DNA of 64,000 bases from positions 1-64,000 of the forward strand of contig JAANDG010000694.1 of NCBI GenBank assembly GCA_036852015.1, in the 5' to 3' direction. Of the stretch, positions 22,609 through 33,840 are shown one piece after another; positions within the stretch are counted from its first letter, which is position 1, and every line of letters starts with the position of its first letter. The position numbers and the translations under genes are program-made. Below the pieces are notes generated by a model. The model saw only the letters and a program-made list of their open reading frames with translations, made no database searches and was not told the DNA's origin. The stretch is from Pelodera strongyloides. Taxonomy: Eukaryota > Nematoda > Chromadorea > Rhabditida > Rhabditidae.

Positions 22609-25600
22609 TTAAACATTGCCGTTTCCGTTAAGCGATGTGCTAAGGCGATTGACCTTAACTGATAACGGATGATCACAGTTTGGACATACGGCCACTGGCA
22701 CGCCCTCCTCACTTCGGGAGATCATTTCCACATATAGATCGTCCATCGTATCCCCGCCTCGCTTCGCTGTTCGGCATCTGAAAGAAAAGGGAGATAATGA
22801 AGAAGATACAAGTGGCCCCAAATACTAGTGGGCCAAGGTACGAGTGGGCCAAGATATGAGTGGGCCAAATCTCTAGCCTTTGGTATGGGCTATGAACATC
22901 TATGTGTCCAGTATCATGGAGCTTCGCTTTTCAAATTTAACCAGCTGACTGTTATTCGTAAATGTGACGGTTTATGTTTTAGTTGGTTTCTCTCAACTTT
23001 CCGGATGTTAGTGTTACGTTACGGAGGGCTTGGCGTCTCTTTGCGGCATTACATTTTTGTCTTATGTTTGCAAGACCAACAATATTCTAAGCATCTCACC
23101 TCGTCATCTTCCTGTTCATCCTCTCCGTGACCAAAATCAATCCCTTCTTGAATTGACTATTTAATTGAGCGTAGAAAATCCAATTCAAAGCAGCCGCCAC
23201 GAATGGGAACACATGACCAATATACTAAAAAAAAAGAATTAAAGTTCAGTTAAAGTTGTGTTATCTGCAGTTCGGCTTATTGCTGCTTCAGCTTGATTCT
23301 ATATATTCAGTTTCTTTCTACGGCAATATTAGCCAAACAGTTGCATCGAACAAAGTACGTTTCAACACAAACATCAAAAGTTAATAAGAAAATATAGATA
23401 CTATAGAGGCAATTTGGTTTGTTTAAACGTTTCCCAAAAAAAAACTGTATGTGAACTTTCACATTATGAATTGGAATCCAACGAGTAAATATTAGAATAA
23501 AACCAATCAAAACATAAGTAGATTACCGATATTCTAAGTATCGCACTGTTCATTGGAAGTCCCAGAAAGCGTAACGACATTGCGTAGATCTGTGGAAGCC
23601 AGTAGGGGACCTGCAAGTGTTTTATGCTTCTTCAAAGCGGTGTAACATCCGATTTTTGAATAGAAACCTTCTACTCACTGCTCAGAGCCTCCACGGAACA
23701 AAATCGTCCTCTTCGAACATTCTTATGGACAACATTTAAGCGAAATACCGGCCGGTTTTTGAAACACATCGAGTACACCAGCATTCTTATGCAGCTTATG
23801 CAAATGAGCATAAACTAGTATAAAAAATCGAGATAAATTCGGGCTATGTAAGAATTCAGTTGTCCACGATGCGTTTCAAAAACCGGCCGGTATTTCGCTT
23901 TAAAGGGTGTTGTTCACCAGTGTGAAGCAAAATATATTTATTTATTGATCATGCAAATGCGTGGATGATTATGTAAAAATAAATTCCCACCTGGCACGAC
24001 AAATGAAACAGCGTCACCACCAACGTGTATATAGTAATTCTCCGTACTGGAATGCGTGATTGGAGCATGGTTCTAAACAAATGTTAAATTAAAATATTTT
24101 ATGTACTCTGCCTCGAACTTCGAAACCAGTGTCACCTTTTCCGAAATCCGTAGATCCTACCTCACACAAAGGTCACGATGAATTTACTATAGGCAAATTA
24201 ATGTGACCTCCTGGGCCCGGTACTCAAAGCAACACAATTTGCATAAAATACATAAGCGGAGTGATGGTTTCAGTTTCAAGACACCACGTGTTATACCCCC
24301 TTGAAGACCGTACCTCATTTGTCTTCTTAACCGTAAGACAATCTTTGCGTAGAAATAGGTAAGTAGAGTGCAGGGAAGAAAGAAAGCAAAGAACACCAGA
24401 GTTCCAGACACCCAGACACGCATCTGGGGTCGCAGACCGTCAGTGCACATGGCTTTCACAACGTCGTGTGAGGTCTGAACAGAGGCTTTTAAAATATTTT
24501 TTTAAAGTGGTATGGCAACTGCATTCCAATGTACTATGTGAAGTGCAATTCTGTCTCTCTCCGGCGCATGATGGAACATAATTTGGGTCTAGGATCCATT
24601 TCACATACCACGTGCCATACCGCTTTAACATAAAAATTTTATGTTTATTAACTAATAATAAAAGGCCCACAAACCTCTTCGCCATTCTTGGAGACCATCA
24701 GATATTTATGTCCCGTTTGTATGAACATTAACTTGGCCGAAAAGACCACCGGAGTGATCAGGCCAATGGAGAGAAGCAAGAGAACACAGACGATTAGAAA
24801 GGTATGTCGAGTGTTGTGAACCTGGAGACGGAGGGAAGTTAGAGAAAAGAAAATTTTAATGATAATTATGTGGATATAAATTCACCATGCTTCTAGTTCG
24901 CTCATGCTAACCACCAGTTGGTCATTTGTCGATCAATATTTTTCTCACAGTTGACGCAATGTTCTTATACAAAAACTTAACATGTTCTTCGTAATTGTTT
25001 CTTTTAGTAACCCTTACACTTCTGAAAGTTCAACTCTTTTTAGTATATTCTTATACAAAAAATTGAACACGGGAAAGCATATTATGTCTTTTAGAATCCC
25101 TCATTTCAACTAAAAAGTTCATATTTCAATAAAATTAACAATGAACTTACCCGTTTAATTTCCGGATGACAAATTGCCATATAACGATCAAAAGCCAGCG
25201 CGGTTAGAATAAATGTCGAGCACATCTGAAAAAGAATGTAGATAAGCTGGATCGCGAAAGAAATACAGCTGACCAGGGGCCGGGTGGTTCAATGGTTAGC
25301 GCGTTCGCCAATAAAGCACTCGACCCGGGTTCGAGTCTGGCCTGTGACAACTTTGAAACCACCACCACTTGCCGTATAGAAAATCACAAGAAGAACGATT
25401 ACTCTGGCGGCTTCGCCCCCGAAATCGCTGGGCCCCTTGTAGGGCTGATTTCATAGTTTAGTTCATGAGACCGAATTTGACAGGATATCTCCCTTTTACT
25501 GTTTGTTTGAAATGCGGTGGCTTCTTTGAAATGACCTATCTTATAATGGGATTTCCACCAAGTATGCTGAAAAGATAGGTCATTTCAAAGAAGCCACCGC

Positions 25601-26510
25601 ATTTCAAACAAACAGTAAAAGGGAGATATCCTGTCAAATTCGGTCTCATGAACTAAACTATGAAATCAGCCCTACAAGGGGCCCAGCGATTTCGGGGGCG
25701 AAGCCGCCAGAGTAATAGTTCTTCTTGTGATTTTCTATACGGCAAGTGGTTGTTTGAAATGCGGTGGCTTCTTTGAAACAATTTATTCTAGGGTTTCCAA
25801 GTATGCTGAAAATCTGCCGTATATTGTACCTACACGAGAATATTACTTTAATTTTTCATATTACATATGCAGGTTTCGTGCAAAATTATGGTAGTATTGA
25901 CAGAAACACACCGATTTTTGGGATACTTGGAAATTTGGAAACCCATATAAAATGAATCCTTTTTTGTAAATCAAATAGCTAGCAAACCTTATTCGATAGT
26001 TCCAAAAGCCAGTAAACCTTGCACGTCACTTCTCCAAACATCCAATTATCTAGTACAATTGCAGAAAGATGAAATGGTATTGAGACAATTACTAGAAGGT
26101 CGACGCCGGATAGAGCAACCATATATAGAAATGTGTTACCGAGCGCTGTGACTGATGAGCGCAGGGATCTGAAATCAAACATTGAGCCATTCGTGCGCCA
26201 GGACAGCGCCACAGGTGCGCGAGTTGATTTTTTACCGTTGTCCATTATAAAGAGGCACGCTAGCAACTCCCACACTCCTGAATGTAGTTGTCTAGGAGAG
26301 TCGTTGCGCAATATTAATTAATAATTTATTTATTTTTGGAAACAACTAAAAAAAATTGAAAATTCACCTTGTTATGAAGAAAACGTAGGTTAAAACGCTG
26401 ACATTTCCCAGAGTCCCGATAAAGAACAAACAAGTGTACGGCAACGCGTAAACCGCCATTTGCGAGCCAACTAGGGGCGGCGGGGGCGCCGCTGCGGTTA
26501 TTGACATCAT
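22609..26510 (-). CDS. Rhodopsin-type peptide GPCR
   Basis: Nine exons in transcription order: 26510-26368, 26168-25988, 25225-25151, 24821-24675, 24474-24314, 24072-23991, 23610-23527, 23224-23100, 22777-22609 (TAA); 1167 nt, 388 aa, continuous phase. The first ATG after an in-frame stop was taken, 18 bases downstream of a TTTCTATAG acceptor. Seven membrane segments are visible: TM1 with GN-V (FFIGTLGNVSVLTYVFF), TM2 with LSGVD, the Cys before TM3 (GEVTCKVYW), DRYMAICHP after TM3, TM4 LIVCVLLLLSIGLITP, TM5 VFFAFFLPCTLLTYFYAKIV, TM6 TLVVTLFHLSCQVP and TM7 PFVAAALNWIFYAQL. Overall it resembles somatostatin/allatostatin-like receptors; the ligand is unknown. Odd points: NPxxY is NWIFY, the CWxP position is CQVP, and the tail holds CPNC. 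The extracellular N-terminus is only about 17 residues, with no Asn glycosylation site. Confidence 0.9.
23735..23903. repeat. MITE family A copy
   Basis: Intact inverted ends; lies in the GPCR intron between the exons at 23991 and 23610. Confidence 0.85.
24502..24629. repeat. Foldback with TTTAAAGTGGTATGG ends
   Basis: TTTAAAGTGGTATGGCA and TGCCATACCGCTTTAA are inverted copies; GPCR intron. Confidence 0.75.
25277..25345 (+). pseudogene. tRNA-like sequence (SINE head)
   Basis: TGGTTCAATGGTTAGCGCG (A box) and GGTTCGAGTC (B box) are good internal promoter matches, but the T stem does not pair and no acceptor stem forms. A tRNA-derived element, directly followed by the long palindrome. Confidence 0.55.
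25364..25750. repeat. Long palindrome, about 180-bp arms
   Basis: The arms are almost identical inverted copies running from ACCACTTGCCGTATAGAAAA to its complement, with only one or two differences, around a spacer of about 27 bases. A third copy of the TGTTTGAAATGCGGTGGC block follows at 25751. GPCR intron. Confidence 0.9.
25790..25943. repeat. MITE family E copy
   Basis: GGTTTCCAAGTATGCTGAAA left, CGATTTTTGGGATACTTGG right; inserted next to the long palindrome in a GPCR intron. Confidence 0.7.
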
Positions 26511-28256
26511 ACGGTAGACTACTAATTACTATAGAAATACAGCAATATAAGTTAGGTAATCTGAAAAAAAATAAATAAATAGCAAACAATAAGTGCCACC
26601 CAGCTGTTGAGACGAAGAAATACTCTGTACATATGACAAAAATTTCGAGAATAGGCCTTCAAAAGGCAACATTTGCTTTAAATCATTATAAATACCAAAA
26701 AGAAAAGATATATTAATTGTGACTTCACATACACTAAATAGATATTAAATACTTGTTTGGAGAAGTGACCTGCACCCACGCACACGCTGTTCGGCTATTT
26801 ATCAAATATTAGGCTAAAAGCTAAAGACTACTTATAAATATTAACGCATAGGAAGTGTTGCCTAGCATGCAATGAATTTTTAACCATTTTTTTATAACGA
26901 CAAATGCCTTATCGAGACGAAGAGGTACTCTGAAATAATATATATGACAAAGTTGCAAAATATTTCGTGCAATTATGTTATTGAAAATTCTCTGTAAATT
27001 ACTGAACTCAATGAGCACGTGGTTCTGTGCTATACTGAGCTAAACATATGTACGCAGCGCCTAATTTTTGCCTCCAAATAGCGCTATATTTTGGTGAAGC
27101 TAATTTTCAGATAAATTCGCCATATATATTTTCGCCGCCGAAAGTTGCCTAGCATGCAACTGTTGCAAAGACTATGCCTTATTTATAGTTGCCACATATT
27201 TCGTGCAATTACGTCACTTAAACGAGCTAAAAATTCTCTAGTTAATTATGATCTAATCAGTATAGTAAAGGATAAAGGTCGAACTTCGAGCATGTGCCAC
27301 TACCGGAATAAAAGCAAAGACATAGACATAGATCGACTGTATGTATACCAACGTTTCGCCATTACGAGATCAACAGAGGCCATTTCACCACTTCCACTTG
27401 CTCGTGGAAATATTCCCTGGGGACAGAAAATAGCATTCTAATGTGAGACACGCAAAGAAAAAGACGGGAAAATCCCATGTAGAATTGAGTGGTGAATATG
27501 GCCTCGGGGTAAATTCAAACGGTATTCAAGTTGAAGACGTATTCAACCATTCCACGTCGTAGTCATTGATTCTATGGTCATTGTAGTATATTCAACTGGG
27601 CTAACAATAAGTGCACGCCGTCAATGCGCTAAATTTGGTGCTCTTTAGCGGCGCTGTTTTTTGGCGAATCTAATGTTGAGATCAAAATGCGCGACATACA
27701 CGACGAATAACCACCGCAACACGTCGAACATATATTACAAAATAATTATTTTCCTTTACATGCAGACCACGAACAGGTGATAAAAAAGATATTACCTTAA
27801 TGTCAAGATCTAAGCAAATGACAGGTTTATGTACTTAAATATGTATATTTATTATAAATATACTTCATTTTTCTGCGTACTTGCAAATCTGATTAGTAGG
27901 ATTCTTTTCTTTTTTTCATGTACAAAAAAATTGTAAATTTTTGGAATCTTGCAATATTGTAAGCGACGAAAAAGCGCAAAAAATTACATGGGGTGATAGC
28001 GATTATAAAACGTTGTCAACAAAATTTTAATCCGGATTTTAGCAAAAGGTCGGAGCTAATAATAATATACTTATCTTGTTGCTAACATTTTAAACGGTAA
28101 TTGCATTAACATTTTTTTTACTAGGAAGCCCGAAGACATAATCACACATAATCTTTATTAAATAAAGATTATATGATTATCTTTTGGCGATTGAGCTTTT
28201 GGCTACCTATAATGTAATAGTTTGCCAGAAAATGTATTACATCAAGTACATACAGG
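26511..28256. other. Intergenic upstream of the GPCR
   Basis: AT-rich. ATAGAACGAAG-like blocks near 26600 and 26910 (GACGAAGA-TACTCTG) look like short repeats. One family I element is present. No supported gene. Confidence 0.45.
27378..27508. repeat. MITE family I copy
   Basis: GGCCATTTCACCACTT left, AATTGAGTGGTGAATATGGCC right, with TATTCCCTGGGGACAGAAA internal. Confidence 0.7.
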
Positions 28257-28264
28257 TATAAAGG
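28257..28264 (+). promoter_or_regulatory. TATA box upstream of the 41-aa frame
   Basis: TATAAAGG sits 46 bases before the ATG of the small peptide frame. The spacing would leave a 5' leader of roughly 20 bases. Support is positional only. Confidence 0.3.
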
Positions 28265-28309
28265 AAACCATGTAAGCAAGTTCCTGTGAGCGCATCAGCA
28301 CTCAGAAAT

Positions 28310-28435
28310 ATGGAGAACATGCTGACATACCTCACGGCAGTAATTTTGTTTGGAACACTTTGTACAATTCCTATAAAACCACACATAGAGACCAAAAGTT
28401 CAATCAAAACTACGTCGTGGGTGCTACAGTACTAA
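28310..28435 (+). CDS. Possible small secreted peptide, 41 aa
   Basis: A short open frame encodes MENMLTYLTAVILFGTLCTI followed by a 21-residue hydrophilic tail ending TTSWVLQY. The hydrophobic start looks like a signal peptide. A TATAAAGG box lies about 50 bases upstream, better placed than elsewhere in this intergenic region. There is no dibasic cleavage site and no recognisable family. It could be the first exon of a longer gene (a GTGCTA donor lies inside the tail) or chance. Not recognised. Confidence 0.25.
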   Translation: MENMLTYLTAVILFGTLCTIPIKPHIETKSSIKTTSWVLQY

Positions 28436-29590
28436 AACAGTACATGCCGCGATAATTTAGTTTGACACATGTAGCGTAGTTGCTGCACAGATAAGACAAA
28501 AATTGGTTGAGTAATATAACACTACATTATATTTCTTGATTATCGTGCGCGTGCGATAATACTCGGTAACTGCACGCGCATACTACACCCCGATAATTTT
28601 ATTTGTCGCGCGAAAAAAAAACACATAATTCTTTTCTTAATACCTTGTGTCTACCCCTACAAATCTTAAACCTAGTCTTATGAACCTTCGTGTGTTATTT
28701 GTTCTTAGTAGTTTGGTCCCTTGCAGTATACTGCGCTGTGAAGTGTGGTATCTTACGGTCACCTTTTGAGTTGTGGTATATATCATCTATAAAAACTATT
28801 ATTATTATATATACATATAGATATAGAGGTAAAAGATCAACCTTCTTCACCTTCGTTGATCTGAGCTAAATGATGCGAGGTCTTTATTTGATGCATCGTA
28901 ATCTTGAGTACCCAATACTTCGCGTCAAAGCGGGTTTCGCCATTATTTTTTTGGTGGTTATGAATGATTTTCATGCTTTGAGAGCGCTCAAAAATCGATA
29001 ATGGTCATTTGGAATGTCTCCTTAGCCTTGTGGAGCAACCTACGTTGGCTAGTTAGCTGAAAAATCGATAAAAAATAATAATAAAGAGAAGTGTTGGGTG
29101 ACCGCATCCCTTTAATTCCTAATCTTAATCACTCCGTCAAAACACAAAGTCGCCTTCATGGCGTGAGAACCGGGAACAGAAATGTCGTGAAAAAAATGGA
29201 ACAAAAAAAATAAGAAATTTAAGTCGTCTGGGAAGGTTCCAAATGAACATCCTCTCCATGCGTTACGAGAGCACTTCACAAGGCAGTTGACAATAAATAA
29301 TAAATATTTAATGTGCCTATGTAACATTTAAAAGAGACAATTCGAAGGGGAAGCGAAGAACACACAAAAAGGTGAGAACAAAAGGGAATGATATTCCAAA
29401 AAAAATGGTGGGTCGTTCGCCAAAATGGTGTGAAAATGGTGCAAAATGGTGTGCAGTACATCAGCGATCTTACAAAGCTATGAACACATGATGGACGTAT
29501 CACATGAAGGAAAGGGTTCAAACTCACTTTAAACAATTTATTCCGAATTTTTGTACGAGAAAGTTACACAATTATGTGAGCGTGTGCTTC
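28436..29590. other. Intergenic, no supported gene
   Basis: AT-rich. The stretch 29395-29450 repeats AAATGGTG several times and generates spurious Cys/Phe-rich frames. Confidence 0.4.
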
Positions 29591-29592
29591 TA

Positions 29593-29788
29593 TTAAAGCG
29601 GCATAGTGGCCGGTATTTTGAAACGTATGTTGGGCACCTGTATTCCCATATGCTGTATGTAAATGAATATACTTAGAGTAAATCGTCGCGTAGTATCCCG
29701 CAATGATTCGCATACACTACATGGGAATTCAAATGCAGTGTACAATTGTACAATATATTTCAAACACATGATGTTATACCGCTTCAAT
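29593..29788. repeat. MITE family A relative
   Basis: ATTAAAGCGGCATAGTGGCCGG and a terminal ATGTTATACCGCTTCAAT; a diverged subfamily. Confidence 0.55.
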
Positions 29789-29848
29789 CATACATTCATC
29801 TCATTTATAATTTATAAAAGCATTTGAAATTTCCCCGAACAACAGTCA

Positions 29849-30306
29849 TTTAAAGGGAGAGGCCCACGGGAAAAAACGTTTCCTCAATTTATTTGTACAG
29901 AATGTCCGGAATTTCAGAAATATACTGTGAAAACAGCAACGATTGAAGCCTAGAACTCGTTGAGTTATTCTCCGGCAAATAGTTCGGCCAAGTACCGTAG
30001 CCAGAAACAATTTTTGCGCTTTTAGGGCATTACTGTATTGGAAACGTCTCTTTATAAACGTAGGAATGATCTTCATTCGTTTGACCATTACTATGTAAAG
30101 AAAGAATGCAAATGAACGGATATCAACCGTAAAAACGAATTTTGACGTTGATGGCTACGGTACCTGGCGGAACTGTTTGACGGGGAATAACTCAGTGAGT
30201 TCTAGGCTTCAAGCAATGCGGTTTCCACGGTAATATTTTGAAGTACCGGACATTACGTACAAGTAAATTGAGGACAAGTTTCTTCTCGTGGGCCTCTCCC
30301 TTTAAA
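29849..30306. repeat. MITE family D, full length (about 458 bp)
   Basis: TTTAAAGGGAGAGGCCCACG at the left and CGTGGGCCTCTCCCTTTAAA at the right. Internal inverted blocks GTTTCCTCAATTTA and GTACAGAATGTCCGG are shared with the copies at 14899, 22281, 43868 and 54055. Confidence 0.85.
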
Positions 30307-30884
30307 GGGTCTCGGACGTCTCAATCGTTTCTTTTGTCGTTAGTACAATAAAATGTTGTGCAACAAAATGCGTGCAACAGAAACTTCCGATCTTTTCCTA
30401 TTTAGCCAAAAAGGGATGCAATTAGTACTCGCCCTAGGGCGTCTTTGGGACAAAAATTAGGTAAGGAGAAAACGTTTTGTCCCTAATTTTGAACAAGAAA
30501 CATTTGAGTGCTAGTTTTTGCAATATGGGCGTCGGTTCGTTACATTGAATGTACGAAAAGCCTCATGTACCTTTAAAAATACATTAACGAAAAGAGAACC
30601 AAACAAATTGACAAATGACACAGTGACAATGATTTATCGAATACAACTTGACTAGAGTTGAAACGTTTACATCAAGATCAAGTATGTTTTTTTAAGTAAC
30701 GTAAAGATTTCTTTTTAACACTTCACATTCGGCGGCTCTAATGCGACAGTGAATATAGAGTCCCATTAACAATAAGGACACATGACAAACAGCCATGGTG
30801 GTCGCTAGAAAAAAACACAATTTACGCGTACTCATGTCCACGAGCGAACGACGAGGTTACCGGTTACCCCTACCCGCCCGTCAC

Positions 30885-31010
30885 ACTGGTAGCCGTAAGC
30901 GCATCGTGCGGGTAGCCGTAAGAGCATCATGCGGGTAGCCGCGCGCGCGCACTTTAGGGGTCTAGCCGTAACCGCGTCGCGCGCTTGGTAGTCGGCCTGT
31001 GTAGGCAGTG
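30885..31010. repeat. GC-rich short tandem repeat
   Basis: GGTAGCCGTAAGCGCATCGT-type units recur three to four times in otherwise AT-rich DNA. Confidence 0.6.
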
Positions 31011-31690
31011 GTGCCCAAAGGTTCTCGTAATCATTCTTTATTTATGGACACCAAAAACAGGTGCTAATTATTTTGAACCGGGTCACACAATTAGTCACTA
31101 GATCTCCTCTAATTTACAAAAATTCCATTTTCAAGAAATGCTAAAGCACCTGCAATTCCTGCAATTCAAAAATTACGCGAAATGGTTCTTCCAGCTGAAA
31201 GTAACGTTGCGCAATTTTTTGTACAAAATGCATACCACCCCTATATAGAGCTAATTTTTTGTAAATTAATAAGAGTTGTGACTTTAAATTTGAGATTTAA
31301 CGAAAAATAAACTATTACCGAAAAATAAACTACAATAAACCATTAAATAAACTAGTAATATATGGGAGTGCAGTTGCCGAACATAAGTTTCTTCAAAATC
31401 CGGCCGTCATATCGCTTTAATAATTTATCTAGCAAGACGATACTCAAATGAACCGTCTCCTTTTTTGATATGTCCTTTTTTTAAAGGACAAAAAAGGTGT
31501 TCGGTGAGCTTTCTCCACATTCTGTGAGGCAATTATATGCATGGAAAAGCGTCAAATTACAAATAGACATCAGACCTCTCCTTGCTTATTTAGTGGGAAA
31601 TAAGTAGAAAGGGAAAATGGGAGAAATAAAAAGAAAACATTGTTGATTACCATCGTGTAATTCAGGTATTTCGCACCAAAGCGCCGTTTT
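31010..31690. other. Intergenic, nothing recognised
   Basis: Only a family A right-end fragment (TCCGGCCGTCATATCGCTTT near 31400) and AT-rich DNA. Confidence 0.45.
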
Positions 31691-31694
31691 AGGT

Positions 31695-31865
31695 TTCAAA
31701 GCGAAATACCGGCCGGTTTTTGAAACGTTGCGTACACCTGCTTTCTTCTGCAGCATGCAAAAATTAGAATAAAAACTAGACCCCAATTAAACCCCACTTC
31801 GCATAAATGCATAGGAATGCGGGTACTTGAGATGCGTTTCAAAAACCGGCCGGTATTTAGCTTTA
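31695..31865. repeat. MITE family A copy
   Basis: Left end AAAGCGAAATACCGGCCGG and right end CCGGCCGGTATTTAGCTTTA. Confidence 0.85.
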
Positions 31866-32186
31866 ATTAACAGGAGACAGGAGAGATGGGTCTCCAAATG
31901 GTTGTGAAATGGGCACAACAGGTTGTTGACTTTGCCATTTTTGAGAGCTAGATGGAATAGACAATACAATGTCGAGTGGGAATATGCCCAAATAATTGTA
32001 AAGAGAGGGGAAAGTCACAACTTTCAAAGCAGGAGACGTAAAGAAGCGAAAACAAACAATCCGAGCTTTTCGTAGAAAAAGCACGAACAAAAAAAAACAT
32101 GCGATCATATCCGAGTTCAACGGTTATGTTTGTTCTGAATAATTACGATAAAAAAACTTTCCGAACTTCTGTTTCCCCTCTCTGCC

Positions 32187-32360
32187 TCTCTGTCTCTCTT
32201 TCCCTATTTCTCTCTCTCTCTCTGTCTCGCTCTCTCCCTCTCTCCCTCTCTCTCTAGCTTTATCTCTCTCTCTAACTTTCTCTCTCTCTAGCTTTCTCTC
32301 TCTCTCTCTAGCTTTCTCTCTCTCTAGCTTTCTCTCTCTCTAGCTTTCTCTCCTTCTCTC
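32187..32360. repeat. CT-rich minisatellite
   Basis: CTCTCT tracts interrupted at intervals by TAGCTTT give a regular TCTCTCTCTCTAGCTTTC pattern repeated about six times. Confidence 0.85.
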
Positions 32361-32775
32361 GATTTGATCCCTCATAGTAATACTAACGTCAACTGAAATC
32401 CTATCTACCTATGCCCTATGCGGAAAAAAACAAGTGGTGTTTGACTTACAAAGCTAGGCAAAAAGAAAACTGCAAGGTCACATTACTTCATACTAAATAT
32501 CATTAATATTTAAACTTCGGGTCCGGTCAACATTGTTAGCCATTCTACAGGAATGGATTTCTGAGTTTCTACGATACATCCTTCGTGGTCCATATAGTTT
32601 TCACATAATTGACATTCACAGCCAGGGACCACCATTGTTCTGCTAATGAAAATAAAGTACGCTCCCTAATTTAATTGTCTAATAGTCTAATTCCATGAGC
32701 TAATTAAAATGTTGCAAAAACAATTACGTCAAGGTCTAGGCTTATGGCGTCTTTAGCTAGAAAGTACATTTCTAA

Positions 32776-33071
32776 TGGGGTCTCGATGTATGGCAAAAAA
32801 TGCCGATTTTTGCTTCCAAGTATGGCTTTAATTACCGTAGACCGTAGATTGGCACTACACGAGAACAACTACAGACCACCAAAAAATGGTCCCGCGGAGG
32901 TAGCCACAGGACTATTTTCTTCGAGCGTGCATAAACTGTGCATTTTCGCCTCCTCTAGTATTATCAATGGTGCATTTTCTAACTTTCAAAGGTGTATGCA
33001 AAATCGTACACGAGATGCACATTTGATACTTGGAAGCAAAATGCGCTGTTTTTGCCATACATCGAGACCTT
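32776..33071. repeat. Foldback element with GGTCTCGATGTATGGC ends
   Basis: GGTCTCGATGTATGGCAAAA and TTTTGCCATACATCGAGACC are perfect inverted ends, flanking about 250 bp. The 131-codon frame across it is a by-product. Confidence 0.85.
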
Positions 33072-33669
33072 ATAAAGGTCTATTGTCTGTCATCTTTATG
33101 CAAATTACGAATTCCCCGACAAGGCATGTTTTCCACTAAAACTACCTTCAAAACCCAGTCATGCATAAACGCTAAATGACCAAGTTAAAATTAAACCGAA
33201 GCGTAACAAACAAGGTATTTCCAGGTAAACTGAAGAAAAACAAGTGCAAAATCGGGCACTAGCTCCCAGAGGACCAAAAAGTAGGGGATATTAACTTGAT
33301 CACGTAATAGTGCATCTGTAAGTGTGATACGATTCTGAGGATCAAGTTTTAATTAGTATGTCAAATACGTGAAACTTGAAAAGTTGATTTTTCTGATATA
33401 CTAAGAAAAACAATGAGCCAACCAAAGAACTATAAAAAAGTAGATAATCATGGGAGTTTAGCTCGATGAGCACTGCACTACATGTTCAAGAAAAAAAACT
33501 GGGTATTACTTACATTTGGTGGTCTTTGAAGTTTGAAACTAAGTTTGGCGTTGAGAAGAATTTCTCTTTAATTATAATGGATAGCTATTATATCTAAAAA
33601 ATATTGTTCTGGCGAAATATTAAATTAAAAATAAATCCGAAAATCTCACACTCACAATCAGCACACTCA

Positions 33670-33840
33670 CAATCAGCTCACAAAAAAGCTGTGCTCATTT
33701 TGTTTCCCGTAAACACTACACCTAGCGAGCTAGCTATAATTAAACCTTGGGGAGACATAGCATCAAGAAATGTTCGGAAACATTCATTTGTCCATAGAAC
33801 TTCCCTTATAATTGAACAAAACGTTACAAACTCCTTTTGA
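33670..33840 (+). mobile_element. Degraded pogo/Tigger-like DDE transposase fragment
   Basis: The frame at 33604-33840 contains AVLILFPVNTTPSELAIIKP followed by WGDIASRNVRKHS. This resembles the L-P-P-N-T-T-S-x-L-Q-P-x-D-x-G-I block of the DDE_1 (pogo/Tigger/jerky) transposase core. The catalytic Asp of the QPxDQG block is not in place and no other domain is readable, so it is a relic. Similarity is short and judged by eye. Confidence 0.35.

Noticed and set aside
25277..25345. Functional tRNA gene
   Set aside because: The A and B boxes are good, but T and acceptor stems do not pair; the same applies to 7430 and 48088.
32744..33139. 131-codon plus-strand frame
   Set aside because: It almost exactly spans a foldback element with perfect inverted ends.
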